A DNA stretch of 64,000 nucleotides from Verrucomicrobiota bacterium (GTDB lineage: Bacteria; Verrucomicrobiota; Verrucomicrobiia; Limisphaerales; Pedosphaeraceae): contig JAJPHR010000103.1 in assembly GCA_021325145.1 (NCBI GenBank), positions 62,001 through 126,000 of the forward strand. Reading direction: 5' to 3'. The notes beneath the pieces are model-generated. The model saw nothing but the letters and a program-made list of their open reading frames with translations. It was not told the DNA's origin and made no database searches. Below are positions 33,718-42,571 of this stretch, piece after piece. Positions within the stretch are counted from its first letter, which is position 1, and each line of letters opens with the position of its first letter. Both the position numbers and the translations under genes were made by a program.

Positions 33718-34701
33718 GTGAGCAAACCGGGGCGCATCTCCTATTTCTTTATTGCCGCCACGCTGGTGCTGGCTGGTTGGCTGCACCTGGCCACCCCTTT
33801 TGTGGCCGCGCTGTTCGCGTACTTCGCCCTCACGAAGCTCGACTTCATGAAAGGCCGCGCCAAATGGCTGGCTGTGGTGCTGTTCGTCATCCTCGTTGCG
33901 GGCGTCGCTTACGGGTTGGGTTACTTTATCAACCAGGCCGTCGAAGCCCTCCCGCGCATCGCGGACAAAGCCATCCCCGCCATCATTCAATGGGCTCGCG
34001 AGCACAGCGTCGAACTGCCCTTCACCGATTACGACAGCCTCAAAGATCTCGCCGTGGACACCGCTCGGAGCCAGGCGCAATACATTGGCCGCTTCGCCAA
34101 TTTCGCCCGCGGCGCAACCGCTGAATTCGTGCTGCTCATCGTGGGTTGCATCGTGGCCATCAGCCTTTTCCTCCATCCGCAATTCGAACTCGACGGCGAA
34201 GCTCGCGCCGTGCCCAACAATCTCTACCTGGCTAGCTGCGAGGAGATTTCGAAACGCTTCCGTGCTTTCTACGCCAGTTTCGCCATGGTGATGGGCGCGC
34301 AAATCGGCATCTCGGCCATCAACACCATGCTCACCACCATTTTTGTCGTGGTTGCGGGCTTCCCGTATGCCGTCGTGGTCATCGGCATAACTTTCCTTTG
34401 CGGCCTGGTCCCGGTGATCGGAAATCTGATCAGCAACAGCCTGGTGGTCGGCATTGGCTTCACCCTTTCGCCCCGGATGGCCTTGATCGCCCTGGTGTTT
34501 CTGGTTGTAGTTCACAAACTCGAATACTTCCTCAACAGCAAAATCATCGGCGGACGCATCCGCAGCCCGGTCTGGCTGACGCTGCTCGGGCTGATCCTCG
34601 GCGAGAAATTGATGGGCATCCCCGGAATGGTCCTCGCCCCCGTCGTGCTCAACTACCTCCGAACGGAAGCGTCCAAAATCGAAGTGAAAGATGGAAAATA
34701 A
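33718..34701 (+). CDS. AI-2E family transporter-like permease
   Basis: 327 residues from GTG 33718, with seven or eight hydrophobic helices (ISYFFIAATLVLAGWLHLAT, WLAVVLFVILVAGVAYGLGY, FPYAVVVIGITFLCGLVPVI and others) and the family-typical C-terminal SPVWLTLLGLILGEKLMGIPGMVLAPV. AI-2E (PerM/YhhQ/TqsA) proteins are inner-membrane exporters or channels; reported roles include autoinducer-2 release and sodium/proton antiport. Substrate unknown here. A TTGGAGCTTGG-type inverted repeat begins right at its stop codon. Confidence 0.88.
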   Translation: MSKPGRISYFFIAATLVLAGWLHLATPFVAALFAYFALTKLDFMKGRAKWLAVVLFVILVAGVAYGLGYFINQAVEALPRIADKAIPAIIQWAREHSVELPFTDYDSLKDLAVDTARSQAQYIGRFANFARGATAEFVLLIVGCIVAISLFLHPQFELDGEARAVPNNLYLASCEEISKRFRAFYASFAMVMGAQIGISAINTMLTTIFVVVAGFPYAVVVIGITFLCGLVPVIGNLISNSLVVGIGFTLSPRMALIALVFLVVVHKLEYFLNSKIIGGRIRSPVWLTLLGLILGEKLMGIPGMVLAPVVLNYLRTEASKIEVKDGK

Positions 34702-34822
34702 GCACCAAAAGCCAGGTGCCAAGCTCCAGGCTCCCGAAGACATTCACGCCGGGCTGTTGATGTTTGTATTTTGGAGCTTTTCTGGTGCTTGGTTGTTGGA
34801 GCTTGGAGCTTGGAGTTTGGGT
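34700..34822. repeat. TTGGAGCTTGG-type repeat, locus 4 (inverted arms)
   Basis: The left arm about 34700-34732 (AAGCACCAAAAGCCAGGTGC, then CAAGCTCCAGG) is inverted relative to the right arm 34760-34822 (TTTTGGAGCTTTTCTGGTGC, then GGAGCTTGGAGCTTGGAGTT). It starts right at the end of the AI-2E-type gene and may function in its termination. Confidence 0.65.
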
Positions 34823-35038
34823 ACGGTGCTTGCTGCCTCCGCCCCCGCTAAGTGCCTAAGCTGCAAACAGTACGCGGCCGCCCTGCCGCCCCATCAGCAC
34901 CGATGAATACCCCGCCGCAGCTACCGTCTATCCTAATGAAAGGCAAACTGGTAAGATGTGCGGCAGATAAGTTATGAACCACCTACCGTTCGGTAGGTCA
35001 GTTCGAACCATGCAGCAAAACTTCAGTTTGTGAAACAT

Positions 35039-37285
35039 ATGCAGGCGACATTTTTCAGGAGTCGAAAAGCAAGCCTCATCCTCGCAGCTCTCACACCCAT
35101 CTTCGGCGGTTGCAGCACCTCGCGCACCGTTGTCGAAGACGATGTTCCAACGCCAGTTCCGGTCGCCGTCCAGCCGGCTCCCGAGGCGTCGCCAGCGCCG
35201 GTGGCGGCGGTTGCACCGACTGCACCCGACGCGCCAACCGCGCCGCCCCCGCCCCTGATCCTCTCGGGACCCACGACGCCGGACGCCGGAACTGTGTCCG
35301 CCATGCCACCTCCGCCACCGGCTCCCGTGACACCGCCGCTCACCCCCGCCGCCCAGGAAGTGGTGAAGCTCGCGCAATCCGGCGTGAGCGAGGATGTAAT
35401 GCTGGCGTACACCGGCAATTCGAACGACCGCTTCAACCTCGGTTCGGACCAAATCATTTATTTAAACGATCTCGGCGTCCCCCAAGCCGTGGTCAAAAGC
35501 ATGATCCAGCGCGACACCATGCTGGCTGCAACGCCCGCTCCCACAACCCCTCCAGTTGTGGCAACTCCGCCCGCAACTCCTCCACCCGCGTACATTGCCG
35601 ACCAATCGGTCGCGCCTCCGCCGCCCACTTACTCCGATTATAATACCGCTGACTACAGCACGCCGGACGCGAGCAGCGATTACTTCTACAGTTCACTCGC
35701 GCCCTACGGGACGTGGGTTGAAGTTGGCGGTTACGGACGTTGCTGGCGGCCCACGGTCTGTGCCGTCAACCCGGGCTGGCAGCCGTACTGCGATAGCGGG
35801 CGGTGGATCGACACCGACAGCGGCTGGTACTGGCAGTCGGATTATTCCTGGGGCTGGGCGCCCTTCCATTATGGCCGGTGGTTCCGCGATACCCGCGCGG
35901 GGTGGGTATGGCGGCCGGATTCCTGCTGGGGCCCGGCCTGGGTAAGCTGGCGGCACTCGTCGGACTATTGCGGTTGGGCGCCGTTGCCACCCGAGGCGGT
36001 GTTTGTGCCCGGCCTGGGATTCCGGTTCCACAATCATTCGGTGGGAGTTGATTTCGAATTTGGACTGGGCCTCGGCGTATATACCTTCGTGCCGCTCAGC
36101 CATTTCTGTGACAATCACCCGCAGCACCATCGGATTCCTCCAGCGCAAGTCACCCAGGTTTTCAATCACACCACGGTTATCAACAACATTACCGTTCAGG
36201 ATAAGCACGTGATCAACCACGGTATCGATCCTCGAAACGTCGCCGCCGCCAGCCATAAGGAAATCCACAAGGTGGTGCTTCAGGACCTGGCTCCCAATGC
36301 CGGCACAACCGTCCGTCCTGACCACCTCGACCGAACCGGCCAGAAGCTGGTGGTGTGGCGTCCACAGTTGCCTGCAACGACCGGTAATGTCGGGACCACG
36401 ACCGGCTCGAATGCTAACCGGCCTGGAAATCACGGAGGCAGGCCGAACTCCGGCTTCCCGAACCCGCCAATGGCGAATGGTTCGCCTGCCGTGCCTCCGG
36501 CCGACAACCATCACACGGATTTGAGCCACAAAGAAAACAAGGATCCCGTCCCCGTCCATATGCCAAAAGAGGACCGTTCGCCCACCTTGCCCGTGTCGCA
36601 ACCCACACAAGCCATTCATCCCGCACCGCCCCTGGTGACGGACAACAAAGAGCACGGTAAAAATGACCATTCACCCGCGCCCGTTTCGACACCGCAACCC
36701 TTGCAACCCGCTCCGATCCCGCATTCGCCAGTGCTCGCGAACCAGGGCCAACTGACCCCGCCCATTCGTCCGACACCGCCCGCAATGTCACCGCCTTTGT
36801 TCAGAAATCCTTCCTTCGGTGTGCCGTCACAAACGATCCATACGGACCCGTCCAAAGTTCAGGCTGAATTGACCAAACCCAATTTACCTTACCGCGCTCC
36901 CCAGCCGCAGCCGCAACCCGCTCCGGTTGTTCGTCCGACTCCGGTTTATACGCCGCCGTCTCAGCCGCTGGCCGTGGCCCGCGAGCCAGTGAGGCCGACA
37001 TACATCGCGCCCACGCCCGCTGCGCCCGCGTATGTGCCTCATCCGTCACCAGCGCCGGTGCACGTCGCGCCACCCGCGCCGGCTTTTTCGGAGAATCACT
37101 ATCAACCGAGTTATAGTCCTCCGCCGGCGGCGGCTCCGCCTGCTTATCGCGCACCCGTGTATGCGGCGCCGGCTCCCGCGCCCGCGCCTGCCTACCACGC
37201 TCCCGCCGCCGAGTCACACTCTGCTCCCGCGCAACAACCGTCGAGCAACTCATCGTCCTCGCAGTCTTCATCCAAAAATCATTGA
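35039..37285 (+). CDS. DUF6600-like Trp/Pro-rich lipoprotein
   Basis: 748 residues. ATG 35039 (or 35030) begins a lipoprotein signal ending LTPIFGGCSTS. After a Pro/Ala-rich linker comes a helical stretch (AQEVVKLAQSGVSEDVMLAYT) and then a Trp/Tyr-rich domain: SSLAPYGTWVEVGGYGRCWR, GWYWQSDYSWGWAPFHYGRW and VSWRHSSDYCGWAPLPPEAV, which are the hallmarks of DUF6600. The last 370 residues are of low complexity (Pro, Ala, Gln, Ser, His). It is probably an envelope-anchored, extended surface or periplasmic protein; function unknown. Confidence 0.85.
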   Translation: MQATFFRSRKASLILAALTPIFGGCSTSRTVVEDDVPTPVPVAVQPAPEASPAPVAAVAPTAPDAPTAPPPPLILSGPTTPDAGTVSAMPPPPPAPVTPPLTPAAQEVVKLAQSGVSEDVMLAYTGNSNDRFNLGSDQIIYLNDLGVPQAVVKSMIQRDTMLAATPAPTTPPVVATPPATPPPAYIADQSVAPPPPTYSDYNTADYSTPDASSDYFYSSLAPYGTWVEVGGYGRCWRPTVCAVNPGWQPYCDSGRWIDTDSGWYWQSDYSWGWAPFHYGRWFRDTRAGWVWRPDSCWGPAWVSWRHSSDYCGWAPLPPEAVFVPGLGFRFHNHSVGVDFEFGLGLGVYTFVPLSHFCDNHPQHHRIPPAQVTQVFNHTTVINNITVQDKHVINHGIDPRNVAAASHKEIHKVVLQDLAPNAGTTVRPDHLDRTGQKLVVWRPQLPATTGNVGTTTGSNANRPGNHGGRPNSGFPNPPMANGSPAVPPADNHHTDLSHKENKDPVPVHMPKEDRSPTLPVSQPTQAIHPAPPLVTDNKEHGKNDHSPAPVSTPQPLQPAPIPHSPVLANQGQLTPPIRPTPPAMSPPLFRNPSFGVPSQTIHTDPSKVQAELTKPNLPYRAPQPQPQPAPVVRPTPVYTPPSQPLAVAREPVRPTYIAPTPAAPAYVPHPSPAPVHVAPPAPAFSENHYQPSYSPPPAAAPPAYRAPVYAAPAPAPAPAYHAPAAESHSAPAQQPSSNSSSSQSSSKNH

Positions 37286-37374
37286 GGAATGCGGGATTTA
37301 TGATGCTTTGAGTCCGCCGGCAAGTAGCGCATAAAACTGCCGCCCGCGCTTGCCGGCAAGATCATCAAGACTCT

Positions 37375-37446
37375 GTTTGGTGTTTGAAAACTGGAGCTTT
37401 TCTGGTGTTTGGAACTTGGTGTTTGGTGTTTAGCATTTGGTGTTTG
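37375..37446 (+). repeat. TTGGAGCTTGG-type repeat, locus 5
   Basis: Direct array: GTTTGGTGTTTGAAAACTGG, AGCTTTTCTGGTGTTTGGAA, CTTGGTGTTTGGTGTTTAGC, ATTTGGTGTTTG. It lies between the DUF6600-like gene and ruvC, all units in the same orientation, with no inverted arm. Confidence 0.7.
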
Positions 37447-37533
37447 CGCAAACAGCGCCGTTTTGCCCCTTTGCAACCGCCGTAAGTTTGGCATTATTGC
37501 TCTGTGGGCATCAGTGTTCGACAGTTCAACCAG

Positions 37534-38112
37534 ATGAAAGAGCGCCTCGGCGGTTCCGGGCGCGCGCCCAAACCCGTGTTCGAACCGGCTGCACGGCGCG
37601 CTTCCCCGGAGCGGCAGATCATCCTCGGGGTTGACCCTTCCTTGCGCGGCACCGGCTACGGCATCATTCGGACCGCCAAGCCGCACCCGCAGACCCTCGC
37701 TCACGGAACGATCACCTGCCCGGCCGCCTGGGAACATTCGCGCTGTCTCGTTCGCATTTCCCAAACCTTGCGAGACATCATCCGGCAACATCATCCCACC
37801 GTGTGCATTGTTGAAGGCCTGTTTTTCGCCCAGAACCTCCAGACCGCCCTCACCATGGGCGAAGCGCGCGGCGCGGCGCTGGCGGCCGTCGCCGAAGCAG
37901 GCCTGGAAATTTACGAAATGGCTCCCCGCAAGGTAAAACAGGCGATTGTCGGCTACGGCGCGGCACAAAAACTGGCCGTGGCCAAAATGGTGCAACGCAT
38001 GCTCGGCTTGCCCGAGCTGCCCGCGCCCGATGCCGCGGACGCCCTGGCGCTGGCCCTGACCCATGCCCAGGAAAACAGTCGTTACAGCCTCACCCCGGCA
38101 AAGCGCATTTGA
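37534..38112 (+). CDS. ruvC: Holliday junction resolvase RuvC
   Basis: 192 residues from ATG 37534 (GTG 37504 is possible; residues before QIILGVDPS are not conserved). The acidic active site is seen in ILGVDPSLRGTGYGII (Asp), IVEGLFFAQN (Glu) and PAPDAADALALALTHA (the two last Asp). It cuts four-way junctions symmetrically with RuvAB. The ruvA gene starts 2 bases after the stop, so the genes are coupled. ruvB is not in the window. Confidence 0.95.
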   Translation: MKERLGGSGRAPKPVFEPAARRASPERQIILGVDPSLRGTGYGIIRTAKPHPQTLAHGTITCPAAWEHSRCLVRISQTLRDIIRQHHPTVCIVEGLFFAQNLQTALTMGEARGAALAAVAEAGLEIYEMAPRKVKQAIVGYGAAQKLAVAKMVQRMLGLPELPAPDAADALALALTHAQENSRYSLTPAKRI

Positions 38113-38114
38113 CC

Positions 38115-38720
38115 ATGATCAACTTTCTCCACGGTCTGCTCGTCGAAGCACTGCCCACACAAGTCACGGTGGATGTTCACGGCGTGGGTTACGAAGTGCT
38201 CATCCCGCTTTCCTCCTTCGACAAATTGCCGATGCCAGGCAACGAGTTGAAGATCCTCACCCATTTGGCCGTCCGCGAGGACGCGCATGTGCTCTACGGA
38301 TTCATGACCGCCGCCGAGCGCGACATGTTCCGGCTGCTCATCAACAACGTCAGCGGCATCGGTCCCAAGATTGCCCTGAACGTTCTTAGCGGCATGAGCG
38401 TCACCACTCTCCGCGGCGCTGTTTCCAATGGCGATCTCAAGTCGCTCTCCCAGATCAGCGGCGTCGGCAAGAAAACCGCCGAACGCATCGTGGTCGAGCT
38501 GAAAGATAAAATCGGCGCGGCGGGCGCGTGGGAAGCCATGAGCGCGCAGCGCAGCCTTTCCCCGGCCGATCAAAAGATCAACGACGCGGTGCTCGCCCTG
38601 ATGGCGCTTGGATTCAAACAAGTGGAAGCTCACGATTCCATCCGCACCGCCCAGACTTCCCTGGGCCCAAATGCCACCGTCGAGGACCTCGTGCGGGCCA
38701 GCCTGAAAAAGGGAGCCTGA
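38115..38720 (+). CDS. ruvA: Holliday junction branch migration protein RuvA
   Basis: 201 residues from ATG 38115. The N-terminal OB fold begins MINFLHGLLVEALPTQVTVD; two helix-hairpin-helix motifs follow (LLINNVSGIGPKIALNVLSG and LSQISGVGKKTAERIVVELK). The C-terminal domain that contacts RuvB is present (NDAVLALMALGFKQVEAHDS ... VEDLVRASLKKG). It forms tetramers that clamp the junction for RuvB. The stop TGA overlaps the next ATG (38718-38722). Confidence 0.95.
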   Translation: MINFLHGLLVEALPTQVTVDVHGVGYEVLIPLSSFDKLPMPGNELKILTHLAVREDAHVLYGFMTAAERDMFRLLINNVSGIGPKIALNVLSGMSVTTLRGAVSNGDLKSLSQISGVGKKTAERIVVELKDKIGAAGAWEAMSAQRSLSPADQKINDAVLALMALGFKQVEAHDSIRTAQTSLGPNATVEDLVRASLKKGA

Positions 38721-39436
38721 TGCCGGAGGTCGCTACGAAACCCTTGTCGAAACCGCCGTCGAGATCCTCCGCGGTCGTGGTGCCTCATGTGGCCCGCTGG
38801 CATCAACGCCTCGGCGCCTGGCTGCTTTACTGCCTCATCAAGCTCGTTGCGGCGACGTTGCGCTATCGCTGGACTGATCGCTCCGGCTGCTTCGAGGACG
38901 GGAAGTTTGGCCCTGCCATTTATGGTGTCTGGCACAATCGGTTGGCACTTTCGATGATTGCTTATTTTGGTTACGTCAAAAAGCACAACGAGAGCGCCGG
39001 CCTGGCCGTAATGGTAAGCGCCAGCAAGGACGGCGGCTTTCTGGCGGGTGCGTTGGAGTGTTTTAGCGTGCAACCGGTCCGCGGTTCATCCAGCCGGCGC
39101 GGCGCTCAGGCCTTGCGCGAGTTGACGACATGGGGTCGGCGCGGCTACGACCTCGCCATCACGCCGGACGGCCCGCGCGGCCCGCGCTACATCGTGCAGG
39201 ACGGAATCATCGCCCTGGCCCAACTCACGGAGATGCCCGTCATCCCGGTTTCGTACCACCTTGGCTGGAAGATCACCGTGAAAAGCTGGGACCGATTTCA
39301 AATCCCTCTCCCATTCTCGCGCTGCGAAATGATTTACGAAAAACCCATCTTCGTTCCACGCAACGCCTCTGCGTCCGAACGCGAAACCCTTCGCATGCGT
39401 TTGGAACAAGTGCTGCAAAATATCTCGAAGGATTAA
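38720..39436 (+). CDS. LPLAT/DUF374 acyltransferase-like membrane protein
   Basis: 238 residues. The motifs are those of DUF374 in the lysophospholipid acyltransferase superfamily: IYGVWHNRLALSMIAYF, VMVSASKDGGFLAGALE, VRGSSSRRGAQALREL and ITPDGPRGPRYIVQDGI. One N-terminal hydrophobic segment (LLYCLIKLVAATLRYRW) suggests inner-membrane association. Members probably acylate lipid A or related envelope lipids. ATG 38720 overlaps the ruvA stop, so it belongs to the ruvCA operon. Confidence 0.88.
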   Translation: MPEVATKPLSKPPSRSSAVVVPHVARWHQRLGAWLLYCLIKLVAATLRYRWTDRSGCFEDGKFGPAIYGVWHNRLALSMIAYFGYVKKHNESAGLAVMVSASKDGGFLAGALECFSVQPVRGSSSRRGAQALRELTTWGRRGYDLAITPDGPRGPRYIVQDGIIALAQLTEMPVIPVSYHLGWKITVKSWDRFQIPLPFSRCEMIYEKPIFVPRNASASERETLRMRLEQVLQNISKD

Positions 39437-39571
39437 ACTCTCGCTGGTCGGGAAGGCGCGCTGCCCCTGTCGCCGCTTGTCACGCCATGGCTTCTGAGCG
39501 AAGGCGAAAGCGCAGCGTCAGGCGACGGAATCAATCGCTCCAGACAGTGGCGCTTGGACCAGCGTTCCCAC

Positions 39572-40138
39572 TCATTTGCCGCCCTGCGGCGGAAAAATCG
39601 GCCGGTAATGCTCCTCGCGGCGCATGACTGACCTCACGTAACTCCTCGTTCCCGGGAAATTGATTTGTTTGATGAAGGCCGCGCTGTTGGTGACGGCAGG
39701 GCCCTGCTGCCATTTGAGAACATGGCTGCGTCCCGCGTTGTAATCCGCGAGCGCATACGGCAGCGGATTGTCGGTTTGAACGTAGCGCTTCAGAAGCTTT
39801 TGCAGATACCACGCGCCGGCGAGTGTGTTCGTGGCGGGATCATCCTGGCAGTTCCACGGCATCACTTTTATGTGCTCGGCCCCAGCCCACTCGCCGAAAG
39901 TTACTTCGCGAATTTGCATCAATCCCACTTCACCCGCCGCGCCACGCCGGCGTGGATTGAATCGGCTCTCCCGCCACACGACCGCTTTGACGAGCGCCGG
40001 TTCGAGACCATAACGTCGCGCCGCCGCCAAAATCGGCCCGTCCTGGCTATGATCGCGCCATTCGTACCACCACCAGCAACCGCCAGCCCCGAGCAACAGC
40101 AGCAAGAGGAACGCAAAGAAGAGCGGTCGTCTTCGCAT
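39572..40138 (-). CDS. Small lytic transglycosylase (SLT domain)
   Basis: 188 residues with an N-terminal membrane segment (RRPLFFAFLLLLLLGAGGC, possibly lipobox GAGGC). The SLT domain follows directly: VKAVVWRESRFNPRRRGAAG with the catalytic Glu, EVGLMQIREVTFGEWA, and PLPYALADYNAGRSHVLKW. It degrades peptidoglycan strands in the periplasm or at the membrane. It is shorter than the 26-kb paralogue and lacks an N-terminal helical domain. Convergent with the acyltransferase gene; 35 bases downstream of DAHP synthase. Confidence 0.9.
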   Translation of the reverse strand: MRRRPLFFAFLLLLLLGAGGCWWWYEWRDHSQDGPILAAARRYGLEPALVKAVVWRESRFNPRRRGAAGEVGLMQIREVTFGEWAGAEHIKVMPWNCQDDPATNTLAGAWYLQKLLKRYVQTDNPLPYALADYNAGRSHVLKWQQGPAVTNSAAFIKQINFPGTRSYVRSVMRREEHYRPIFPPQGGK

Positions 40139-40173
40139 TTCGGATTCCTTCCGCCATCCTCAATGCTCTATGC

Positions 40174-41193
40174 CTATTCCCGCCCTGCCGCCGCGATGAA
40201 CGGTTTGAGTTCCTCCATCAGCTTGGCGAACAACTCCAGCGACACCTGCTGCGCGCCATCGCTCCACGCCTCCGCGGGATTCGGATGAACTTCAATCAAC
40301 AAAGCATCCGCGCCCATCGCCACGGCTCCTTTGCACATGGCCATGACCAGGTCGGCCCGCCCCGCGCCCTGGCTGGGATCGATCACAATGGGAGAGTGTG
40401 ATTCCTTTTTGATGATCGGAATCGTCGAGAGATCGAGAGTGTTGCGCGTGTAAGTTTCGAAGGTCCGGATGCCGCGCTCGCAGAACAGGAGATTCGGATT
40501 GTTATTGGACAGCACATACTCGCCCGCGAGCAGCCATTCCTCGATCCGCATCGACAATCCGCGTTTGAGCAGCACCGGTTTGCCCGTCCGCGCCGCCGCG
40601 ATGAGCAACTGGAAATTCTGCGAATTGCGCGCGCCGATTTGAATGATGTCCGTGAATTCCGCCACCATCTCGGCGTGGTCTTCCGAAAGCAGCTCGGTGA
40701 TGATGCCCAACCCGGTTTCGCGCCGGGCCTTGTCCAACATTTTCAGGCCCTTGAGCCCGAGCCCTTGGAATTCATACGGCGACGTGCGCGGCTTGAAAGC
40801 CCCGCCGCGAAGGACGGTGGCGCCCGCGGCCTTCACCGCGTGGGCCGTGGTCAGCAACTGCTTTTCACCCTCAACCGAGCAAGGCCCCGCCATGACTTGA
40901 AACTTCTTCCCGCCAATGAGATTGCCTCGCACGTCGATGGTGGAATTGGACGGATGCGCCTCGCGGCTGACGAGTTTGTAGCGCTTCTGCACCGGCATGA
41001 CGCTCTCGACCGACTGCGGAAACGTCGATGGCAGATTCTCCAGGGACTGGTGCGTCAACTCGTCGCCGATGGCCCCGACGACTGTTCGCGCGACCCCGCG
41101 CATGACATGGGGTTTGTAGCCGAGTCTTTTAATTTCCCGGAGGACGGCATTTTCGTCCTTCTTCGAGATTTTTGGTTTTAGAACAATGATCAT
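40174..41193 (-). CDS. aroF: 3-deoxy-7-phosphoheptulonate (DAHP) synthase, AroF/AroA(beta) type
   Basis: 339 residues: an N-terminal ferredoxin-like regulatory domain of about 90 residues (IVLKPKISKKDENAVLREIK) as in the Thermotoga-type class I-beta enzymes, then the barrel with GGKKFQVMAGPCSVEGEKQL, LRGGAFKPRTSPYEFQGLG, LLKRGLSMRIEEWLLAGEYV, SHSPIVIDPSQGAGR and GADALLIEVHPNPAEAWSDG. It condenses PEP and erythrose 4-phosphate, the first step to Phe, Tyr and Trp. Transcription passes through an aromatic-rich leader peptide and attenuator at 41225-41360, so expression should respond to charged aromatic tRNAs. Confidence 0.95.
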   Translation of the reverse strand: MIIVLKPKISKKDENAVLREIKRLGYKPHVMRGVARTVVGAIGDELTHQSLENLPSTFPQSVESVMPVQKRYKLVSREAHPSNSTIDVRGNLIGGKKFQVMAGPCSVEGEKQLLTTAHAVKAAGATVLRGGAFKPRTSPYEFQGLGLKGLKMLDKARRETGLGIITELLSEDHAEMVAEFTDIIQIGARNSQNFQLLIAAARTGKPVLLKRGLSMRIEEWLLAGEYVLSNNNPNLLFCERGIRTFETYTRNTLDLSTIPIIKKESHSPIVIDPSQGAGRADLVMAMCKGAVAMGADALLIEVHPNPAEAWSDGAQQVSLELFAKLMEELKPFIAAAGRE

Positions 41194-41224
41194 GTGGATG
41201 TTTGAGTTGTGCCGCGGTCACCAC

Positions 41225-41287
41225 AAAAAAACCGCAGGTGGCGACCTGCGGCTGGGTGGGATTTTCTCGGTGACTAGCGCAGCCGCA
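41225..41287 (-). terminator. aroF transcription attenuator (antiterminator and terminator)
   Basis: On the minus strand the terminator is CCGCAGGT-CGCC-ACCTGCGG (41251-41232) followed by TTTTTTT (41231-41225). An alternative 8-base stem pairs TGCGGCTG (41287-41280, in the last leader codons) with CAGCCGCA (41254-41247), which overlaps the 5' arm of the terminator. The two structures exclude each other, as in classical amino acid biosynthesis attenuators. Confidence 0.88.
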
Positions 41288-41360
41288 TACGCCAGCCTGC
41301 CGGCCGGAAGTAAAACCAGCCCGCAAAGCTGCTTGTAAAGTAAAAGCGGCTCGAATTCAT
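41274..41360 (-). CDS. Aromatic amino acid leader peptide (aroF attenuator)
   Basis: A 28-codon frame, MNSSRFYFTSSFAGWFYFRP followed by AGWRMRLR and TAG. It contains 5 Phe, 2 Tyr and 2 Trp, clustered as FYF and WFYF. The stop codon lies just beyond the antiterminator arm and about 20 bases before the terminator stem. AAGAGG lies immediately before the ATG. Stalling at any of the three aromatic codons would free the antiterminator arm. Confidence 0.88.
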   Translation of the reverse strand: MNSSRFYFTSSFAGWFYFRPAGWRMRLR

Positions 41361-41479
41361 CCTCTTCAGCCTATCAGAGCCGCGCCCAGCGTCAAGCGCC
41401 GTTCGGCACGAAGAAATTTGTGGGAGTAAAACCGGCCTGGCGCCAGCCGCGGCGCGCGCCAACCCCGGAGCGGGGTTTA

Positions 41480-42211
41480 TCAGAAACCAAGCCCGGCCAG
41501 CCACAATCCACCGATCACAATGGCGGCGCCGGAACAGGCAAAGAGCAGCCCGCGATAGATGCGGCCCGCGCGCGCAAAGCGGGTCGTAAACAGGCTGATG
41601 GCCGACGAGAAAAAGATCATGGCCACCACTGTGCCAATGCCGAAGGAAGCGAGGTAGGTCACCGCGAGCGCGGTGGAAGGCATTGCCAGCGTGGGAATGA
41701 TTCCCAAAAAATGAGAACTGCCGGCCAGCCCATGCAACGTGCCAATTCCGAACGCGGCATGCGTGTGCAGATGGCTTTCCGGTTTGGTGTGTGTTTGCGC
41801 GTCACCCTTGGGATGCATGTGGATGTGCACGTGCGTTTCAGCATGAGACGCGTCCCCAGGCCCATGAGTGTGTTGATGTTCGTGGGCGTGCACTCGCAAA
41901 GCAGTCCGGAGCGTCCACAAGCCAATCCCAATCAACAGCACTCCCACCAACCGGTCGCTCCAATTGGAAATAAGATTCACCGGCAGGATGCCGCGCAAAA
42001 GCAGCGAGAGAATGCCCACGACCGCCACGCCGGAGGCATGCCCGCCGCCCCAGCGAAGCCCGGTGAGCCACGCGCCGCGCCGCTTTTTGACGGCCAGGGG
42101 AGCGATCGCCGCCAGATGATCAGGGCCGGAAAAAACATGGGCCAACCCGGCGAGAACGCCCATTAGCACAACCAGCGCGGCGGAGGAATTGTTAGGGATC
42201 AGGTTATTCAT
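41480..42211 (-). CDS. NicO/UreH-type nickel/cobalt permease with His-rich loop
   Basis: 243 residues, about six transmembrane helices. Signature GVLAGLAHVFSGPDHLAAIA, with His and the PDHL motif in helix 1, and GTLHGLAGSSHFLGIIP in the second half, typical of the UreH/NicO/RcnA group of metal transporters. The central loop carries 14 histidines in about 45 residues (HAHEHQHTH, THVHIHMH, SHLHTH), a usual nickel-binding feature. It is the last gene of the operon and overlaps the preceding gene by 8 bases. Uptake of nickel for the arginase-superfamily hydrolase at the operon start is the inferred role; export (RcnA-like) cannot be excluded. Confidence 0.82.
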   Translation of the reverse strand: MNNLIPNNSSAALVVLMGVLAGLAHVFSGPDHLAAIAPLAVKKRRGAWLTGLRWGGGHASGVAVVGILSLLLRGILPVNLISNWSDRLVGVLLIGIGLWTLRTALRVHAHEHQHTHGPGDASHAETHVHIHMHPKGDAQTHTKPESHLHTHAAFGIGTLHGLAGSSHFLGIIPTLAMPSTALAVTYLASFGIGTVVAMIFFSSAISLFTTRFARAGRIYRGLLFACSGAAIVIGGLWLAGLGF

Positions 42212-42569
42212 GAACTTTACGCTTTAGGGATGCTACTATGATCAAACTTAGATCGACGACAAAAATCAGGACGACGGCCGTATCCATTGCGGCCACCCAC
42301 GAACTGGAAGGCAAAAACTGCTCGGATCCCCACAACAAAAAGCCGAGGCCAAGCAGAGCCGCTTTGATGGTCTCCTTCGACGGAGATCGAGAACTCAACT
42401 GCAAAGCAATGTACGAAGACCCTATCAACACCAGCGACAACGCGCCCGCCTGGCGATGAATGGCGGCAAGCCCGAAGTAGTTCAGCGCGACGGAGATCAA
42501 CAGCATTCCCAGGGCCGCCAGTGCGGAAATGAACAGGAGCGCGCTGAACCAGCGAAACAGTGTGGGCAT
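42204..42569 (-). CDS. Four-helix membrane protein
   Basis: 121 residues, four predicted helices (ALLFISALAALGMLLISVAL, GALSLVLIGSSYIAL, AALLGLGFLLWGSEQFL and TAVVLIFVVDLSLIIVASLK). I do not recognise a family. It starts 2 bases after the isomerase stop and overlaps the metal permease gene by 8 bases, so it is part of the same transcript and may be an accessory subunit of the permease. Confidence 0.68.
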   Translation of the reverse strand: MPTLFRWFSALLFISALAALGMLLISVALNYFGLAAIHRQAGALSLVLIGSSYIALQLSSRSPSKETIKAALLGLGFLLWGSEQFLPSSSWVAAMDTAVVLIFVVDLSLIIVASLKRKVHE

Positions 42570-42571
42570 AT

